Notes: generated by a model from the letters alone, not told the origin. Shown: positions 8,477-17,226, counted from the first letter of the stretch. The stretch is DNA of 64,000 nucleotides from Flavobacteriaceae bacterium (GCA_009886625.1 QXZA01000026.1:55435-119434), one strand, 5' to 3'. A program made the numbers and translations.

Positions 8477-9394
8477 ATGAATAGAAGAAATTTCACTCAG
8501 TTGGCCGGAGCATCTGGCCTTGGACTTTTTGCAGGTGCTACTACTTTTGCAAGTACAAAAAACACACAATTGAAACATGTTTTTAACTTGCCGTATGCCC
8601 CGCATTTAGGAATGTTTAAACATCACGCTGGAAAAGATCCCATTGATCAGTTAAATTTTATGGCAGACCAAGGGTTTATGGCCTTTGAAGATAATGAAAT
8701 GCGGAACAGAGAAGTCTCTTTACAGCAGAAAATGGCTGCTACTATGCAGAAGAGAGGGATTCGAATGGGAGTGTTTGTCGCCCATAAAATTTATTGGAGA
8801 AAACCTAACTTAGCTAGTGGAGACCAAGCACTTCGAAAGGAATTTTTGAATTACATTAAAGAAGCAATTCCTGTTGCTAAACGTGTCAACGCAAAATGGA
8901 TGACCGTTGTACCAGGACATTTGGATTTAAGCCAAAATATGGCATATCAAAGAGCTCATGTGGTCGAAAGCCTCAAACAGGCTTCGACACTTTTAGAGCC
9001 CCACGGAATTGTGATGGTTTTGGAGCCATTAAACTTTAGGAACCATCCAGGACTTTTCTTGTCTGAAAGTCCACAGGCCTATGAAATTTGTAAAGCAGTA
9101 GATTCTCCTTCTTGTAAAATTTTATTTGACATTTACCATCAGCAAATTCAAGAAGGAAATTTGATTCCAAATATTGAAAAATGTTGGGAAGAGATTGGTT
9201 ACTTCCAAATAGGAGATAATCCGGGGAGAAAAGAACCCACAACTGGGGAGATTAATTACACCAATGTTTTTAAATACATACATAGTAGAGGTTTTGATGG
9301 AATTTTAGGAATGGAGCACGGGAACAGTCGTCCAGACAAGGAAGGAGAACAGGCGGTAATTGATGCTTATAAAAAGGTGGATCAATTTATATGA
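8477..9394 (+). CDS. Sugar phosphate isomerase/epimerase family protein (hydroxypyruvate isomerase-like), Tat signal
   Basis: A 305-residue TIM-barrel protein of the xylose-isomerase-like/AP endonuclease 2 superfamily. I chose the ATG at 8477, two bases past the upstream stop, rather than the longer reading frame, because it gives MNRRNFTQLAGASGLGLFAG, a twin-arginine signal. The rest shows VLEPLN, CKILFDIYHQQIQEGNLI, YFQIGDNPGRKEPTTGEINY and GILGMEHG. These acidic and histidine residues make up the metal site of hydroxypyruvate isomerase-like proteins. Co-export with the dehydrogenase suggests that the two act on the same sugar derivative outside the cytoplasm. Its stop overlaps the next start as ATGA. 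Confidence 0.88.
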   Translation: MNRRNFTQLAGASGLGLFAGATTFASTKNTQLKHVFNLPYAPHLGMFKHHAGKDPIDQLNFMADQGFMAFEDNEMRNREVSLQQKMAATMQKRGIRMGVFVAHKIYWRKPNLASGDQALRKEFLNYIKEAIPVAKRVNAKWMTVVPGHLDLSQNMAYQRAHVVESLKQASTLLEPHGIVMVLEPLNFRNHPGLFLSESPQAYEICKAVDSPSCKILFDIYHQQIQEGNLIPNIEKCWEEIGYFQIGDNPGRKEPTTGEINYTNVFKYIHSRGFDGILGMEHGNSRPDKEGEQAVIDAYKKVDQFI

Positions 9395-10338
9395 ATGAAA
9401 ACAAAATAAGCCAGCTTTTTGGGATTCAGTATCCTATTATACAAGCTGGAATGGTTTGGGCTAGTGGATGGCGTTTAGCTTCTGCAGTTTCAAATGCAGG
9501 AGGCTTAGGTCTAATTGGAGCAGGATCTATGTATCCAGAGATTTTAAGAGAGCACATACAAAAATGTAAAAAAGCGACACCACACCCCTTTGGGGTAAAT
9601 GTTCCTTTATTGTATCCCGACATAGATCAATTGATGGAAGTAATAGTGACGGAAAAAGTTCCCATTGTGTTCAGTGCAGCGGGTAATCCAAAACTTTGGA
9701 CAGACTATTTGAAATTGCATGGCTGTACTGTAGTTCATGTTGTGAGCTCAGTAAAATTTGCCTTAAAAGCACAAGAGAGTGGAGTAGATGCTGTTGTGGC
9801 TGAGGGTTTTGAAGCAGGAGGACATAATGGAAGAGAGGAAACCACCACCTTAACTCTAATTCCTATTGTTAAAAAAGCAATACATATCCCACTTATTGCT
9901 GCGGGAGGGATTGGCTCTGGTCCTGCAATGCTAGCTGCGATGGCTTTGGGTGCTGATGCTGTACAAGTGGGCTCCCGCTTTGTAGCTACACATGAAGCAT
10001 CTTCTCATATCAATTTCAAAGAGGAGGTGTTGAAGGCGGGTCAAGGAGCCACGGTGTTAACTTTGAAAGAATTGACCCCTGTACGAATGATGAAAAATTC
10101 GTTTTATCAAAAAATAAATAACTTATATAAGGCTGGAGCCACGGTTGAGCAATTACAGGAAACGCTTGGGAGAGGAAGAGCGAAAAAAGGAATGTTTGAA
10201 GGAGACCTTGTTGAAGGAGAATTAGAAATTGGTCAAGTCGCAGCTCAAATTGAAAAGATCATTCCAGCGGAAGCAGTAGTGAAAGAATTTATTGAGACGT
10301 ATAATTCTACTTTAAATTCTCTCCCTAAAATAGATTAA
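9391..10338 (+). CDS. FabK-like/nitronate monooxygenase-family flavoprotein
   Basis: A 315-residue FMN-binding TIM barrel without a signal peptide, so cytoplasmic. Motifs are YPIIQAGMVWAS and NAGGLGLIGAG at the start, the active-site block EGFEAGGHNGREETT (family His in GGH), then IPLIAAGGIGSGPAMLAAMALGAD and QVGSRFVAT for phosphate binding. The wording EGxEAGGHxG is closer to enoyl-ACP reductase II (FabK) than to classical nitronate monooxygenase, but databases name such proteins either way. It overlaps the isomerase gene by four bases, so it may be translationally coupled, yet its chemistry has no obvious link to sugar metabolism. It converges on lysA with overlapping stop codons (10335-10338). 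Confidence 0.85.
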   Translation: MNENKISQLFGIQYPIIQAGMVWASGWRLASAVSNAGGLGLIGAGSMYPEILREHIQKCKKATPHPFGVNVPLLYPDIDQLMEVIVTEKVPIVFSAAGNPKLWTDYLKLHGCTVVHVVSSVKFALKAQESGVDAVVAEGFEAGGHNGREETTTLTLIPIVKKAIHIPLIAAGGIGSGPAMLAAMALGADAVQVGSRFVATHEASSHINFKEEVLKAGQGATVLTLKELTPVRMMKNSFYQKINNLYKAGATVEQLQETLGRGRAKKGMFEGDLVEGELEIGQVAAQIEKIIPAEAVVKEFIETYNSTLNSLPKID

Positions 10339-11561
10339 TGCTCTCCTACTTTTTCTTTGAAGTTAATAAGTACCTGATTACTCACCAAATCCTCAAAAGT
10401 CTCTCTTTTTCGTATTACATGGGCCTCGTCATTGTACCACAAAATTTCTGCTGGGCGGAATCTTGAATTGTAATTGCTTGCCATAGAAAAACAATAGGCT
10501 CCTGCATTTTGGAAAGCAAGAATGTCTCCCTCAGCAATTTCAGCTATTTTACGATTACTTCCAAAAGTATCAGTTTCACAGATATAGCCTACTACGGTAT
10601 AAAAACGTTCTTTGCCCTCGGGTTTAGATATATTCTTTATTTCATGGTGAGAACCATAAAGCATTGGACGTATCAGATGGTTAAATCCAGAATCAACTTG
10701 TGCAAATACAGTAGAGGTAGTTTGTTTTACTGCATTTACTTGGACTAAAAAGTACCCTGCTTGACTGACTAAAAACTTGCCTGGTTCAAAGGCAAGTTCT
10801 AATGTACTTCCATAAGTCTCGCAAAATCGTTGAAAGCGTTCGGTGAGTTTCTCACCGAGTTCTTCAATGTTGGTTTCAATGTCGCCTTCACGATAGGGTA
10901 CTTTAAATCCACTACCAAAATCTAGAAATTCTAGATTTTTAAATTGTAATGCTGTATCAAATAAAATTTCAGCGGCATAAAGGAATACTTCAATGTCTAA
11001 AATATCACTTCCTGTATGCATATGAACCCCGTTTATATGCATATTGGTGTTTTCAACGATGCGTAATACGTGAGGGATTTGATGTATAGAAATCCCAAAC
11101 TTTGAATCGATATGGCCCACAGAAATGTTACTGTTTCCTCCTGCCATCACGTGAGGATTGATTCGAATACACACAGGGATGTTGGGATGCTTTGTTCCAA
11201 ACTGTTCGAGTATAGATAGGTTGTCGATATTTATCTGAACACCTATTTTTGCTGCGCGCTCTATTTCTTCAAGTGAAACACCATTTGGGGTAAAGATGAT
11301 ATCTTGGGGTTCAAACCCCGCTTGAATTCCCATTTGCACTTCTTGTATGGATACCGTATCTAGTCCAGACCCCATTTTCTTCATAAGCCCTAAAACGGAG
11401 AGATTGGAAAGTGCTTTGCAAGCATAGTTAATACGAAGTTTTTCAATTCCACTGAATGCGTTTTGTAACCTTGAAAATTGTTGTTCAATTTTATTGGCAT
11501 CGTAAACATATACTGGATGACCTTCCTGTTGTGCAATGGATAATAAAGTGCCTTGGTTCAT
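10335..11561 (-). CDS. lysA: Diaminopimelate decarboxylase
   Basis: This is the last step of lysine synthesis: PLP-dependent decarboxylation of meso-diaminopimelate. The chosen ATG at 11561 gives a 408-residue protein starting MNQGTLLSIA, in register with the family; a longer frame to 11612 adds an unlikely leader that would overlap the promoter. K49 in INYACKALSN is the PLP lysine. HMHTGSD, FGSGFKVPY, EPGKFLVSQAG and CETDTFG (the cysteine loop contacting substrate) follow. dapB and dapD are elsewhere in this window, so the pathway genes are scattered. The promoter (TTTTG, 19 bases, TACTTTTG) is the best in the window. Confidence 0.95.
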   Translation of the reverse strand: MNQGTLLSIAQQEGHPVYVYDANKIEQQFSRLQNAFSGIEKLRINYACKALSNLSVLGLMKKMGSGLDTVSIQEVQMGIQAGFEPQDIIFTPNGVSLEEIERAAKIGVQINIDNLSILEQFGTKHPNIPVCIRINPHVMAGGNSNISVGHIDSKFGISIHQIPHVLRIVENTNMHINGVHMHTGSDILDIEVFLYAAEILFDTALQFKNLEFLDFGSGFKVPYREGDIETNIEELGEKLTERFQRFCETYGSTLELAFEPGKFLVSQAGYFLVQVNAVKQTTSTVFAQVDSGFNHLIRPMLYGSHHEIKNISKPEGKERFYTVVGYICETDTFGSNRKIAEIAEGDILAFQNAGAYCFSMASNYNSRFRPAEILWYNDEAHVIRKRETFEDLVSNQVLINFKEKVGEH

Positions 11562-11582
11562 AATAGCGTTTCTTAAAGTAGA

Positions 11583-11614
11583 CAAAAGTAATAAGTATGA
11601 GATTACACACAAAA
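11583..11614 (-). promoter_or_regulatory. Promoter of lysA
   Basis: On the minus strand TTTTG (plus-strand positions 11610-11614) is followed by exactly 19 bases and TACTTTTG (11583-11590). Both boxes and the spacing match the Bacteroidetes consensus TTTG-N19-TAnnTTTG. The expected transcription start near 11578 leaves a leader of about 17 bases. Confidence 0.75.
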
Positions 11615-11707
11615 GAAATGAACAAACGATATTAAATTACAACAGTTTGTTATATATGTAACAAAAAAGTTTTTCTCATGGGAGCTAATTTTCCGCTTGT
11701 GTTTCTT

Positions 11708-11715
11708 TATTTTTG
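11708..11715 (+). promoter_or_regulatory. Probable -7 element of sucC
   Basis: TATTTTTG is a full match to TAnnTTTG, ending 23 bases before the sucC ATG. No convincing -33 box is seen at the expected distance. Confidence 0.5.
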
Positions 11716-11738
11716 CACAAGATTTTTAGAAACAACTT

Positions 11739-12932
11739 ATGAATTTACACGAATATCAAGGAAAAGAAGTTTTAGCTGGATTTGGCGTTACAATACAACG
11801 TGGGATTGTTGCAAAAACTGCAGCTGAAGCAGTTGCCGCTGGAAAGAAACTAACCGAAACCACAGGTACAGAATGGCATATAGTAAAAGCTCAAATCCAT
11901 GCAGGAGGACGTGGAAAAGGAGGAGGAGTTAAATTGGCTAAAAATTTAGATGAACTTGAAACCGTGGCTGATGCTATCATCGGAATGCAATTAATTACTC
12001 CACAAACTCCACCCGAAGGAAAGAAAGTAAATCAGGTATTGGTTGCAGAAGATGTGTATTATCCTGGTGCTTCTGAGCCTAGTGAATTTTACATGTCAAT
12101 TCTATTGAATCGAGGTACTGGAAAAAACATGATAATGTATTCTACTGAAGGTGGAATGGACATAGAGGCGGTAGCGGAAGCAACTCCTCACTTAATCTTT
12201 ACTGAAGAGATTGACCCAGCCTTAGGGTTGATGTCTTTTCAGGCAAGAAAAGTAGCATTTAATTTAGGTTTATCTGGTGCAGCGTTTAAGGACATGACTA
12301 AATTTGTAAGTGCACTATATAAGGCATATGTTGGGTCAGATGCCTCTTTATTTGAAATCAATCCAGTGCTTAAAACCTCGGATGATAGAATTATTGCAGT
12401 AGATGCAAAAGTGACTTTAGACGATAATAGCCTATTCAGAAATCCTGATTTTGAAGCACTCCGTGATCTGAGTGAAGAGAATCCTGTTGAAGTAGAAGCT
12501 CGCTCTGTTGGGTTGAATTATGTAGACTTAGAAGGAAATGTAGGTTGTATGGTAAATGGAGCTGGTCTTGCAATGGCAACAATGGACTTGATTAAGCAAG
12601 CAGGAGGTGACCCTGCCAACTTCCTTGATGTGGGTGGAACTGCAGATGCAGCACGAGTTGAAACAGCCTTTCGTTTGATTTTGAAAGATCCTGCAGTAAA
12701 AGCAATCTTGATTAATATTTTTGGAGGTATCGTTCGTTGTGATCGTGTGGCTCAGGGTATAGTAGATGCTTATAAGAATTTAGGTGATGCTATTCAAGTC
12801 CCAATCATTGTTCGACTTCAAGGCACCAATGCAGACATCGCAAAAGAGCTTATCGATTCTTCAGGATTGAATGTGCTCTCTGCTACTGCTTTCCAAGAAG
12901 CAGCAGATAAAGTTCAGGAGGCAATCAGCTGA
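11739..12932 (+). CDS. sucC: Succinyl-CoA ligase (ADP-forming) beta subunit
   Basis: The beta subunit of succinyl-CoA synthetase, which makes ATP or GTP from succinyl-CoA in the TCA cycle. The 397-residue length is standard. The ATP-grasp domain begins with MNLHEYQGKEVL and contains the loop GGRGKGGGVKLAKN; the C-terminal ligase domain shows VNGAGLAMATMDLIKQAGG, NFLDVGGTAD and NIFGGIVRCD. The alpha-subunit gene sucD is not adjacent and must lie elsewhere, an arrangement I recall from other flavobacteria. It diverges from lysA; both have their own promoters in the 177-base gap. A bulged inverted repeat starts at its stop codon. Confidence 0.97.
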   Translation: MNLHEYQGKEVLAGFGVTIQRGIVAKTAAEAVAAGKKLTETTGTEWHIVKAQIHAGGRGKGGGVKLAKNLDELETVADAIIGMQLITPQTPPEGKKVNQVLVAEDVYYPGASEPSEFYMSILLNRGTGKNMIMYSTEGGMDIEAVAEATPHLIFTEEIDPALGLMSFQARKVAFNLGLSGAAFKDMTKFVSALYKAYVGSDASLFEINPVLKTSDDRIIAVDAKVTLDDNSLFRNPDFEALRDLSEENPVEVEARSVGLNYVDLEGNVGCMVNGAGLAMATMDLIKQAGGDPANFLDVGGTADAARVETAFRLILKDPAVKAILINIFGGIVRCDRVAQGIVDAYKNLGDAIQVPIIVRLQGTNADIAKELIDSSGLNVLSATAFQEAADKVQEAIS

Positions 12933-12972
12933 TTGTCATAATGGCAGTATTTTTATAAAAATAAATGACAAT
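12932..12972 (+). repeat. Nested inverted repeats after sucC
   Basis: ATTGTCAT at 12932-12939 is the exact reverse complement of ATGACAAT at 12965-12972. Between them lies a second perfect palindrome, TATTTTTATAAAAATA, at 12948-12963. In RNA this gives a two-part hairpin with an 8-base bulge on the left side. There is no long U-run directly after it, so it is at best a weak terminator; it could equally protect the mRNA 3' end. Confidence 0.5.
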
Positions 12973-12978
12973 ATGTCA
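12966..12978. repeat. TGACA-ATA-TGTCA inverted repeat
   Basis: A short perfect dyad sharing bases with the right arm of the preceding hairpin, so the two folds exclude each other. It lies about 70 bases before hsp20 and could be a protein-binding dyad. Confidence 0.35.
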
Positions 12979-13010
12979 ATTTAACTATTTGGTCCTGATT
13001 TTGCTTTAGA

Positions 13011-13032
13011 GTTAACAAATTAAATTGTTAAC
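13011..13032 (+). repeat. GTTAACAA-N6-TTGTTAAC inverted repeat in front of hsp20
   Basis: Two perfect 8-base arms at 13011-13018 and 13025-13032, ending 15 bases before the hsp20 ATG. It is not the CIRCE element. The best upstream -7-like sequence is TGATTTTG at 12996-13003, one base off consensus. The dyad would then fall in or just after the transcription start, where an operator or a 5' leader hairpin would act. Confidence 0.45.
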
Positions 13033-13047
13033 CTAAAACAAAATGTT

Positions 13048-13473
13048 ATGAATTTATTACGTAAACAAAGTCCATTTTTTCCTTCACTAGTAGATGAGTT
13101 TGTTAATAAAGATTGGAATATTGAGTTGCCATCCTTGTCAACGACTTTACCTGCGGTGAATATCATTGAAAAAGAAAAAGAGTATAAAATTGAACTTGCA
13201 GTTCCTGGGATGCGAAAAGATCATTTTGAAATCGAAATGGAGGAGGGCATTCTTTCAATTTCTGCTAACCGGGATGAGGAAAAAACTTCTGAAAAAGGAA
13301 AATTTACACGACGAGAATTTAGTTACAATAGCTTTAGACGCTCTTTTACTATTCCCGAAAGTGTTGACCCTGCAAAGATTGATGCGAATTATGCAAAAGG
13401 TGTCCTTTTTATTTCGTTACCAAAACGAAAAGAGGCACTACCACAGCCTAAGAAGCTGATCAGTATTCGTTAA
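13048..13473 (+). CDS. Hsp20/alpha-crystallin family small heat-shock protein
   Basis: A 141-residue ATP-independent holdase. The N-terminal arm (1-35) contains the SPFFPSLVDEF segment; the alpha-crystallin domain covers about 36-125, with AVNIIEKEKEYKIELAVPG, GILSISANR and the C-terminal signature YAKGVLFISLPK. The tail ends in a short basic extension, KKLISIR, that carries an I-S-I motif of the kind used to link subunits into oligomers. It stands alone between two inverted repeats upstream and a strong terminator downstream, so it is a single-gene unit with its own control. Confidence 0.95.
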   Translation: MNLLRKQSPFFPSLVDEFVNKDWNIELPSLSTTLPAVNIIEKEKEYKIELAVPGMRKDHFEIEMEEGILSISANRDEEKTSEKGKFTRREFSYNSFRRSFTIPESVDPAKIDANYAKGVLFISLPKRKEALPQPKKLISIR

Positions 13474-13499
13474 TTCTATCAATTATTTGTTTTTGTTTG

Positions 13500-13530
13500 G
13501 AATCGACTTCATTGAGGTCGATTCTTTTTT
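13500..13530 (+). terminator. Rho-independent terminator of hsp20
   Basis: GAATCGAC and GTCGATTC form a perfect 8-base stem, extended inward by three more pairs (one G-U) around a 3-base loop, followed directly by TTTTTT. The T-run exists only on the plus strand, so it serves hsp20 and not the convergent acetyltransferase gene ending at 13533. Confidence 0.9.
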
Positions 13531-13532
13531 AT

Positions 13533-14633
13533 TTATAATTTGAGGTAAATTTTCTTTTTAAATAAATAATAGGTGGGAAGCCATATAACAAGAACATAAA
13601 GGAGTGCATAAACTAAAGACCCTAATTTTAAGGGAAGTCCAATATTTCCCCACAGTCCCATAAACTCTTGATTTAAAGCAAATCCAAACCATTTTGAGCT
13701 ATAAAAAATCACAGTCAGTATACTTGACATAGAATATGCAAAAATTGAGTTTACTCCAAAGACATGAGCAAATTGAAATTTAAATCGACTCTGATTTAAA
13801 TCAAAATAATAACTAAAAGCGGCTAGGGATAACATTCCAATTCCTCCCATGAACAAAGTGAAAGAAGAACTCCATAAATTTTTATTGAACGGGAAAACCC
13901 ATTGCATAGCATCTCCTAGAAACAGCAAAATAAAGCCTGTGTAAAAAAGTTGGTTTAAACGAATTTTTAAATCCTCTTTTTTTAAAAAAACATATCCAGC
14001 CCACATACCTATTAATCCGCTAACAATTGCAGGGAGTGTACTTAAAAAACCTTCTGGATCCCAAGTGTATTTCCATAATCTTCCAGGAATTAGGAGGGAG
14101 TCAAGATAATGTGCCCAATTTTTTTCAGGTACAGTTAAATCAGGAAAACCGATTCCAGGAATCGGAACATAGACCATCATAACCCAATAGCCCAGAAGAA
14201 TTCCTATTCCCAAATACCATTGAACCTTTTTGCTAGTGTAAAGGAAGATGAGACCACAAGCTAAAAAGACCAGTGCAATCCTTGGAAGTACTCCCACCCA
14301 TCGGATTCCTTCAAAATTAAAACTAGGCCATAACCAAAGAAAAATTCCAACTAAGTATATTTTAAGTGCTCTCCAAACGACTTTTTTAGCAATCTGTGAG
14401 GGTGTTTTACCTTTTTCCAATTGCTTGCTTAACGACAATACGATTGAAACTCCTACAATAAACAAGAAGGTAGGAAATACGTAATCTGTGGGGGTAAGTC
14501 CATTCCACTCTGCATGTAAAAAAGGAGCATATACTTCACTCCATGAACCAGGGTCATTCACTATGATCATTAGGATAATAGTAAGACCTCTAAGAATGTC
14601 TAAGGCTAATAAGCGTTGATTTTTGGTTTCCAT
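13533..14633 (-). CDS. NagX-like membrane acetyltransferase (DUF5009/HGSNAT family)
   Basis: A 366-residue polytopic inner-membrane protein with about ten hydrophobic segments, related to eukaryotic heparan-alpha-glucosaminide N-acetyltransferase and to NagX of bacterial N-acetylglucosamine pathways. The family blocks RLLALDILRGLTIILMIIVND and LHAEWNGLTPTDYVFPTFLFIVG are at the N-terminus; the His in HAEW aligns with the acetyl-carrying His of HGSNAT. It follows the GH20 hexosaminidase gene by 13 bases and is surely cotranscribed with it. Together they suggest release of an amino sugar at the cell surface and its acetylation or handling at the membrane. The substrate is inferred from context. 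Confidence 0.82.
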   Translation of the reverse strand: METKNQRLLALDILRGLTIILMIIVNDPGSWSEVYAPFLHAEWNGLTPTDYVFPTFLFIVGVSIVLSLSKQLEKGKTPSQIAKKVVWRALKIYLVGIFLWLWPSFNFEGIRWVGVLPRIALVFLACGLIFLYTSKKVQWYLGIGILLGYWVMMVYVPIPGIGFPDLTVPEKNWAHYLDSLLIPGRLWKYTWDPEGFLSTLPAIVSGLIGMWAGYVFLKKEDLKIRLNQLFYTGFILLFLGDAMQWVFPFNKNLWSSSFTLFMGGIGMLSLAAFSYYFDLNQSRFKFQFAHVFGVNSIFAYSMSSILTVIFYSSKWFGFALNQEFMGLWGNIGLPLKLGSLVYALLYVLVIWLPTYYLFKKKIYLKL

Positions 14634-14646
14634 AAATTCTTAAATA

Positions 14647-17148
14647 TTAATGAATTGAAATAGTTTTTCCTCCTCTATTTTTGGAATCAAAACTTCGAAA
14701 ACGAACCTTTGATTGAGAAGGTATTTTAATTTTTTCCTTGTAAAGTAGGCTTTCGGAATTAGGTTCACTGCCGTCTGTGGTATATCGAACCTTTAAACCA
14801 GGAAACTGTTGGTTTATTATTAACTCTCCTTCTGTAATAATTCCACCTGGTTTGGGAAGATCAAAATCAATCCCCCCATAGAGTTCGTTGATTAATGGGA
14901 GTTGTCTTTGACCAAGAGTATTTACAAATAAATTCCATGCTTTTTCAAGGGCTGGTTTTTGTTTTTTTGCAGTAGGAAACTCCAACCATTTTTCTTTTGT
15001 ACCCCATGCCCTCTGAGAAAAGACAATTAAATTTGGCATAAATAAACCATCAAAAATTTCTTCTGATGTAATGGTTTCTGTCCATAATTGAGATTGGATT
15101 CCCAGGAAGTTGGCTTCTGCCTCGGGTTTTAGGAATTCTTTTTTTGCCAAAGTAGTTTCTTCGATGCCAAGAGATTCAAGCTTTACCTTGTTTGCAAAAA
15201 CATTTAAAGGCTCTGTTCCCCATGTATCTAAATAGGAAACATAACCAGACCAGCTCATTCCCGTATTTTCCATATCATAATCATCAACCATATCGAAATA
15301 AAAAGCAGAAGAGTTACTCATGATGGTTTTGAACCCTTTGTTTGCCAATCGATAAATCATATCCTCTCTACCGCCACCCCAACTGTTGTTCCACACATAA
15401 GGGATAAAGTCTAAATCTAGAAGTTCTTCTTTGATATTGAGTTCAGATTGCTCATTTTCATTATGTACCAAAAGTGCATCTTCCCAACCCACCATCTGCG
15501 CTCCCGCATTGGTGATAATTGAATTTAAGATTCTTAAATTGTAATTGTAAAGTTCTTTTACAGAAGGGATGTCTTTGTATTTCGCAATATAATCTTTGCA
15601 TTTAGGAGATTTTTGCCACGGGCCGTAGGGCAATTCATCAGCACCAATATTAAAAACCTTCATTTTGGTATTTGCTTTGTCGTATAATGTTTTTATTTCA
15701 AGGACTATTTTTTCATAAAAACGATAAGCACTAGCATCACAAATACAAACTACATTGTCTTTATATAGTTGTGCAGAGCGGTATTCACTTTGGTCTATAG
15801 GGTCATGAAGCATATATTCTGTAGCGGCTTCCATATTTCCATTGGCTTTGTATTTTTCATATCGTTTTTTCATAGCTTTAATAGCTGCTCTAGCATGAGA
15901 GGGAAAACTAACTTGGGGAATTACTTCAATATTTCGTTGTTTGGCGTATTGAATAATTTCTATGAAATCTTGTCCAGTAAGAAATCCATTTCCTGAACTA
16001 TTTCCATTTCCAGAGCCTGAACCGTACATGGGAATCAAACGATCCTTCTCGTTTAGCGTATAGCCACGCCTTGCTCCAACTTCTGTCAATTCAGGAAGTC
16101 CATGGATCTCGATACGCCACCCGTCGTCATCTGTAAGCTTTAAATCAAAACGATTGAGTTTATATAATGCCATATAATCCAATATCTGAAATAGTTTTTC
16201 TTTAGGGTAAAAGTTTCTGGCTACATCAGACATAAAGCCTCTATTCTGAAAACGTGGTGCGTCTTCAATGGTCAATAAAGGCCACCCTTTCTCTTCATTT
16301 TGAGCAATTAAAAGAATTTGATGTAACGATTCAAAAGCATAAAAAGCTCCTGCTGGCTGACTCGCTTTGATACGAATTTCATTCTCCACTATTTCCAGGG
16401 TATACGCTTCTGCATCTAGGGCGTTATTTTTAATAACTCTCAGATTGATTTCTTCAGTTGCGTTTGAGCTTACAGAAATGGAAAGGCCCTCTTGAAGTCT
16501 TTTTTTTATGAAATCTTGATCCAAATCAAAATCGTTTAAATCTATATTTAAATCAGAACTTGTTCTATATTCTCCATTAAATTGTTTTTTTTTTGGACTA
16601 GGAATTACCCATGACAATTCCTCTTTGTTAAGCAACTCAAGAGTTTCATATGTTTTATAACGATCTGCACTAGAGGGAAGCTTGAGGTTTTCAATCCCTT
16701 TTGCATTTTTCCATAAAATTTCACTTTCAAGATCGATGGAGGTTTGAGTTTTTTCATTGCGAACAAAAAAACCACTCGGTCCCATGGCAAGTCTGGGGAT
16801 GATTCCCCTTTGTGTAAAAGAAAAACTCAGATTTTCATTAGGTTTTAAACTGTATTGTTCTCCAAAGGCCAAGATCAAATACTGTTGTCCGTTGACATAA
16901 GTGTATTTCATTCCTTCGGGAAGACTCTCTGGGACTGTTTCTCCAAAGATACTATTCCAATGCAAGGACCATTTCCCCCCTTCCCATAGGCTATTGGTGG
17001 TATTTGTAATGGAAAAAGTGACTTCCATTTTATTATTGGGAACATCAAAATGGTCAATGGTAAAAATGATTGGAGTTACTTCAGAATTCAGAGTTTGGCA
17101 ATGGGTAAGCATGCAACATGCTAGGATTGCCAAAAAAAGGTTTTTCAT
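14647..17148 (-). CDS. GH20 beta-N-acetylhexosaminidase lipoprotein, chitobiase type
   Basis: An 833-residue glycoside hydrolase that removes terminal GlcNAc or GalNAc. In order: a lipoprotein signal (CCMLTHC, lipidated Cys probably 17), a chitobiase N-terminal carbohydrate-binding-like domain to about 165, a GH20b domain to about 300, the catalytic TIM barrel from about 300 to 740, and a C-terminal CHB_HEX_C domain (LKVRYTTDGSEPNSES). The catalytic pair of substrate-assisted cleavage is D504-E505 in NIGADELP. The protein lies on the cell surface or in the periplasm. It is the first gene of a pair with the NagX-like acetyltransferase. The chitobiase architecture suggests chitin oligomers, but other glycans are possible. 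Confidence 0.93.
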   Translation of the reverse strand: MKNLFLAILACCMLTHCQTLNSEVTPIIFTIDHFDVPNNKMEVTFSITNTTNSLWEGGKWSLHWNSIFGETVPESLPEGMKYTYVNGQQYLILAFGEQYSLKPNENLSFSFTQRGIIPRLAMGPSGFFVRNEKTQTSIDLESEILWKNAKGIENLKLPSSADRYKTYETLELLNKEELSWVIPSPKKKQFNGEYRTSSDLNIDLNDFDLDQDFIKKRLQEGLSISVSSNATEEINLRVIKNNALDAEAYTLEIVENEIRIKASQPAGAFYAFESLHQILLIAQNEEKGWPLLTIEDAPRFQNRGFMSDVARNFYPKEKLFQILDYMALYKLNRFDLKLTDDDGWRIEIHGLPELTEVGARRGYTLNEKDRLIPMYGSGSGNGNSSGNGFLTGQDFIEIIQYAKQRNIEVIPQVSFPSHARAAIKAMKKRYEKYKANGNMEAATEYMLHDPIDQSEYRSAQLYKDNVVCICDASAYRFYEKIVLEIKTLYDKANTKMKVFNIGADELPYGPWQKSPKCKDYIAKYKDIPSVKELYNYNLRILNSIITNAGAQMVGWEDALLVHNENEQSELNIKEELLDLDFIPYVWNNSWGGGREDMIYRLANKGFKTIMSNSSAFYFDMVDDYDMENTGMSWSGYVSYLDTWGTEPLNVFANKVKLESLGIEETTLAKKEFLKPEAEANFLGIQSQLWTETITSEEIFDGLFMPNLIVFSQRAWGTKEKWLEFPTAKKQKPALEKAWNLFVNTLGQRQLPLINELYGGIDFDLPKPGGIITEGELIINQQFPGLKVRYTTDGSEPNSESLLYKEKIKIPSQSKVRFRSFDSKNRGGKTISIH

Positions 17149-17226
17149 TCTATTAGGTTTTACGCTAATGTAATAGAATTATTTTGAAATTTGAGATGAA
17201 TCTTAGCAACACTAAATGCTAACACC

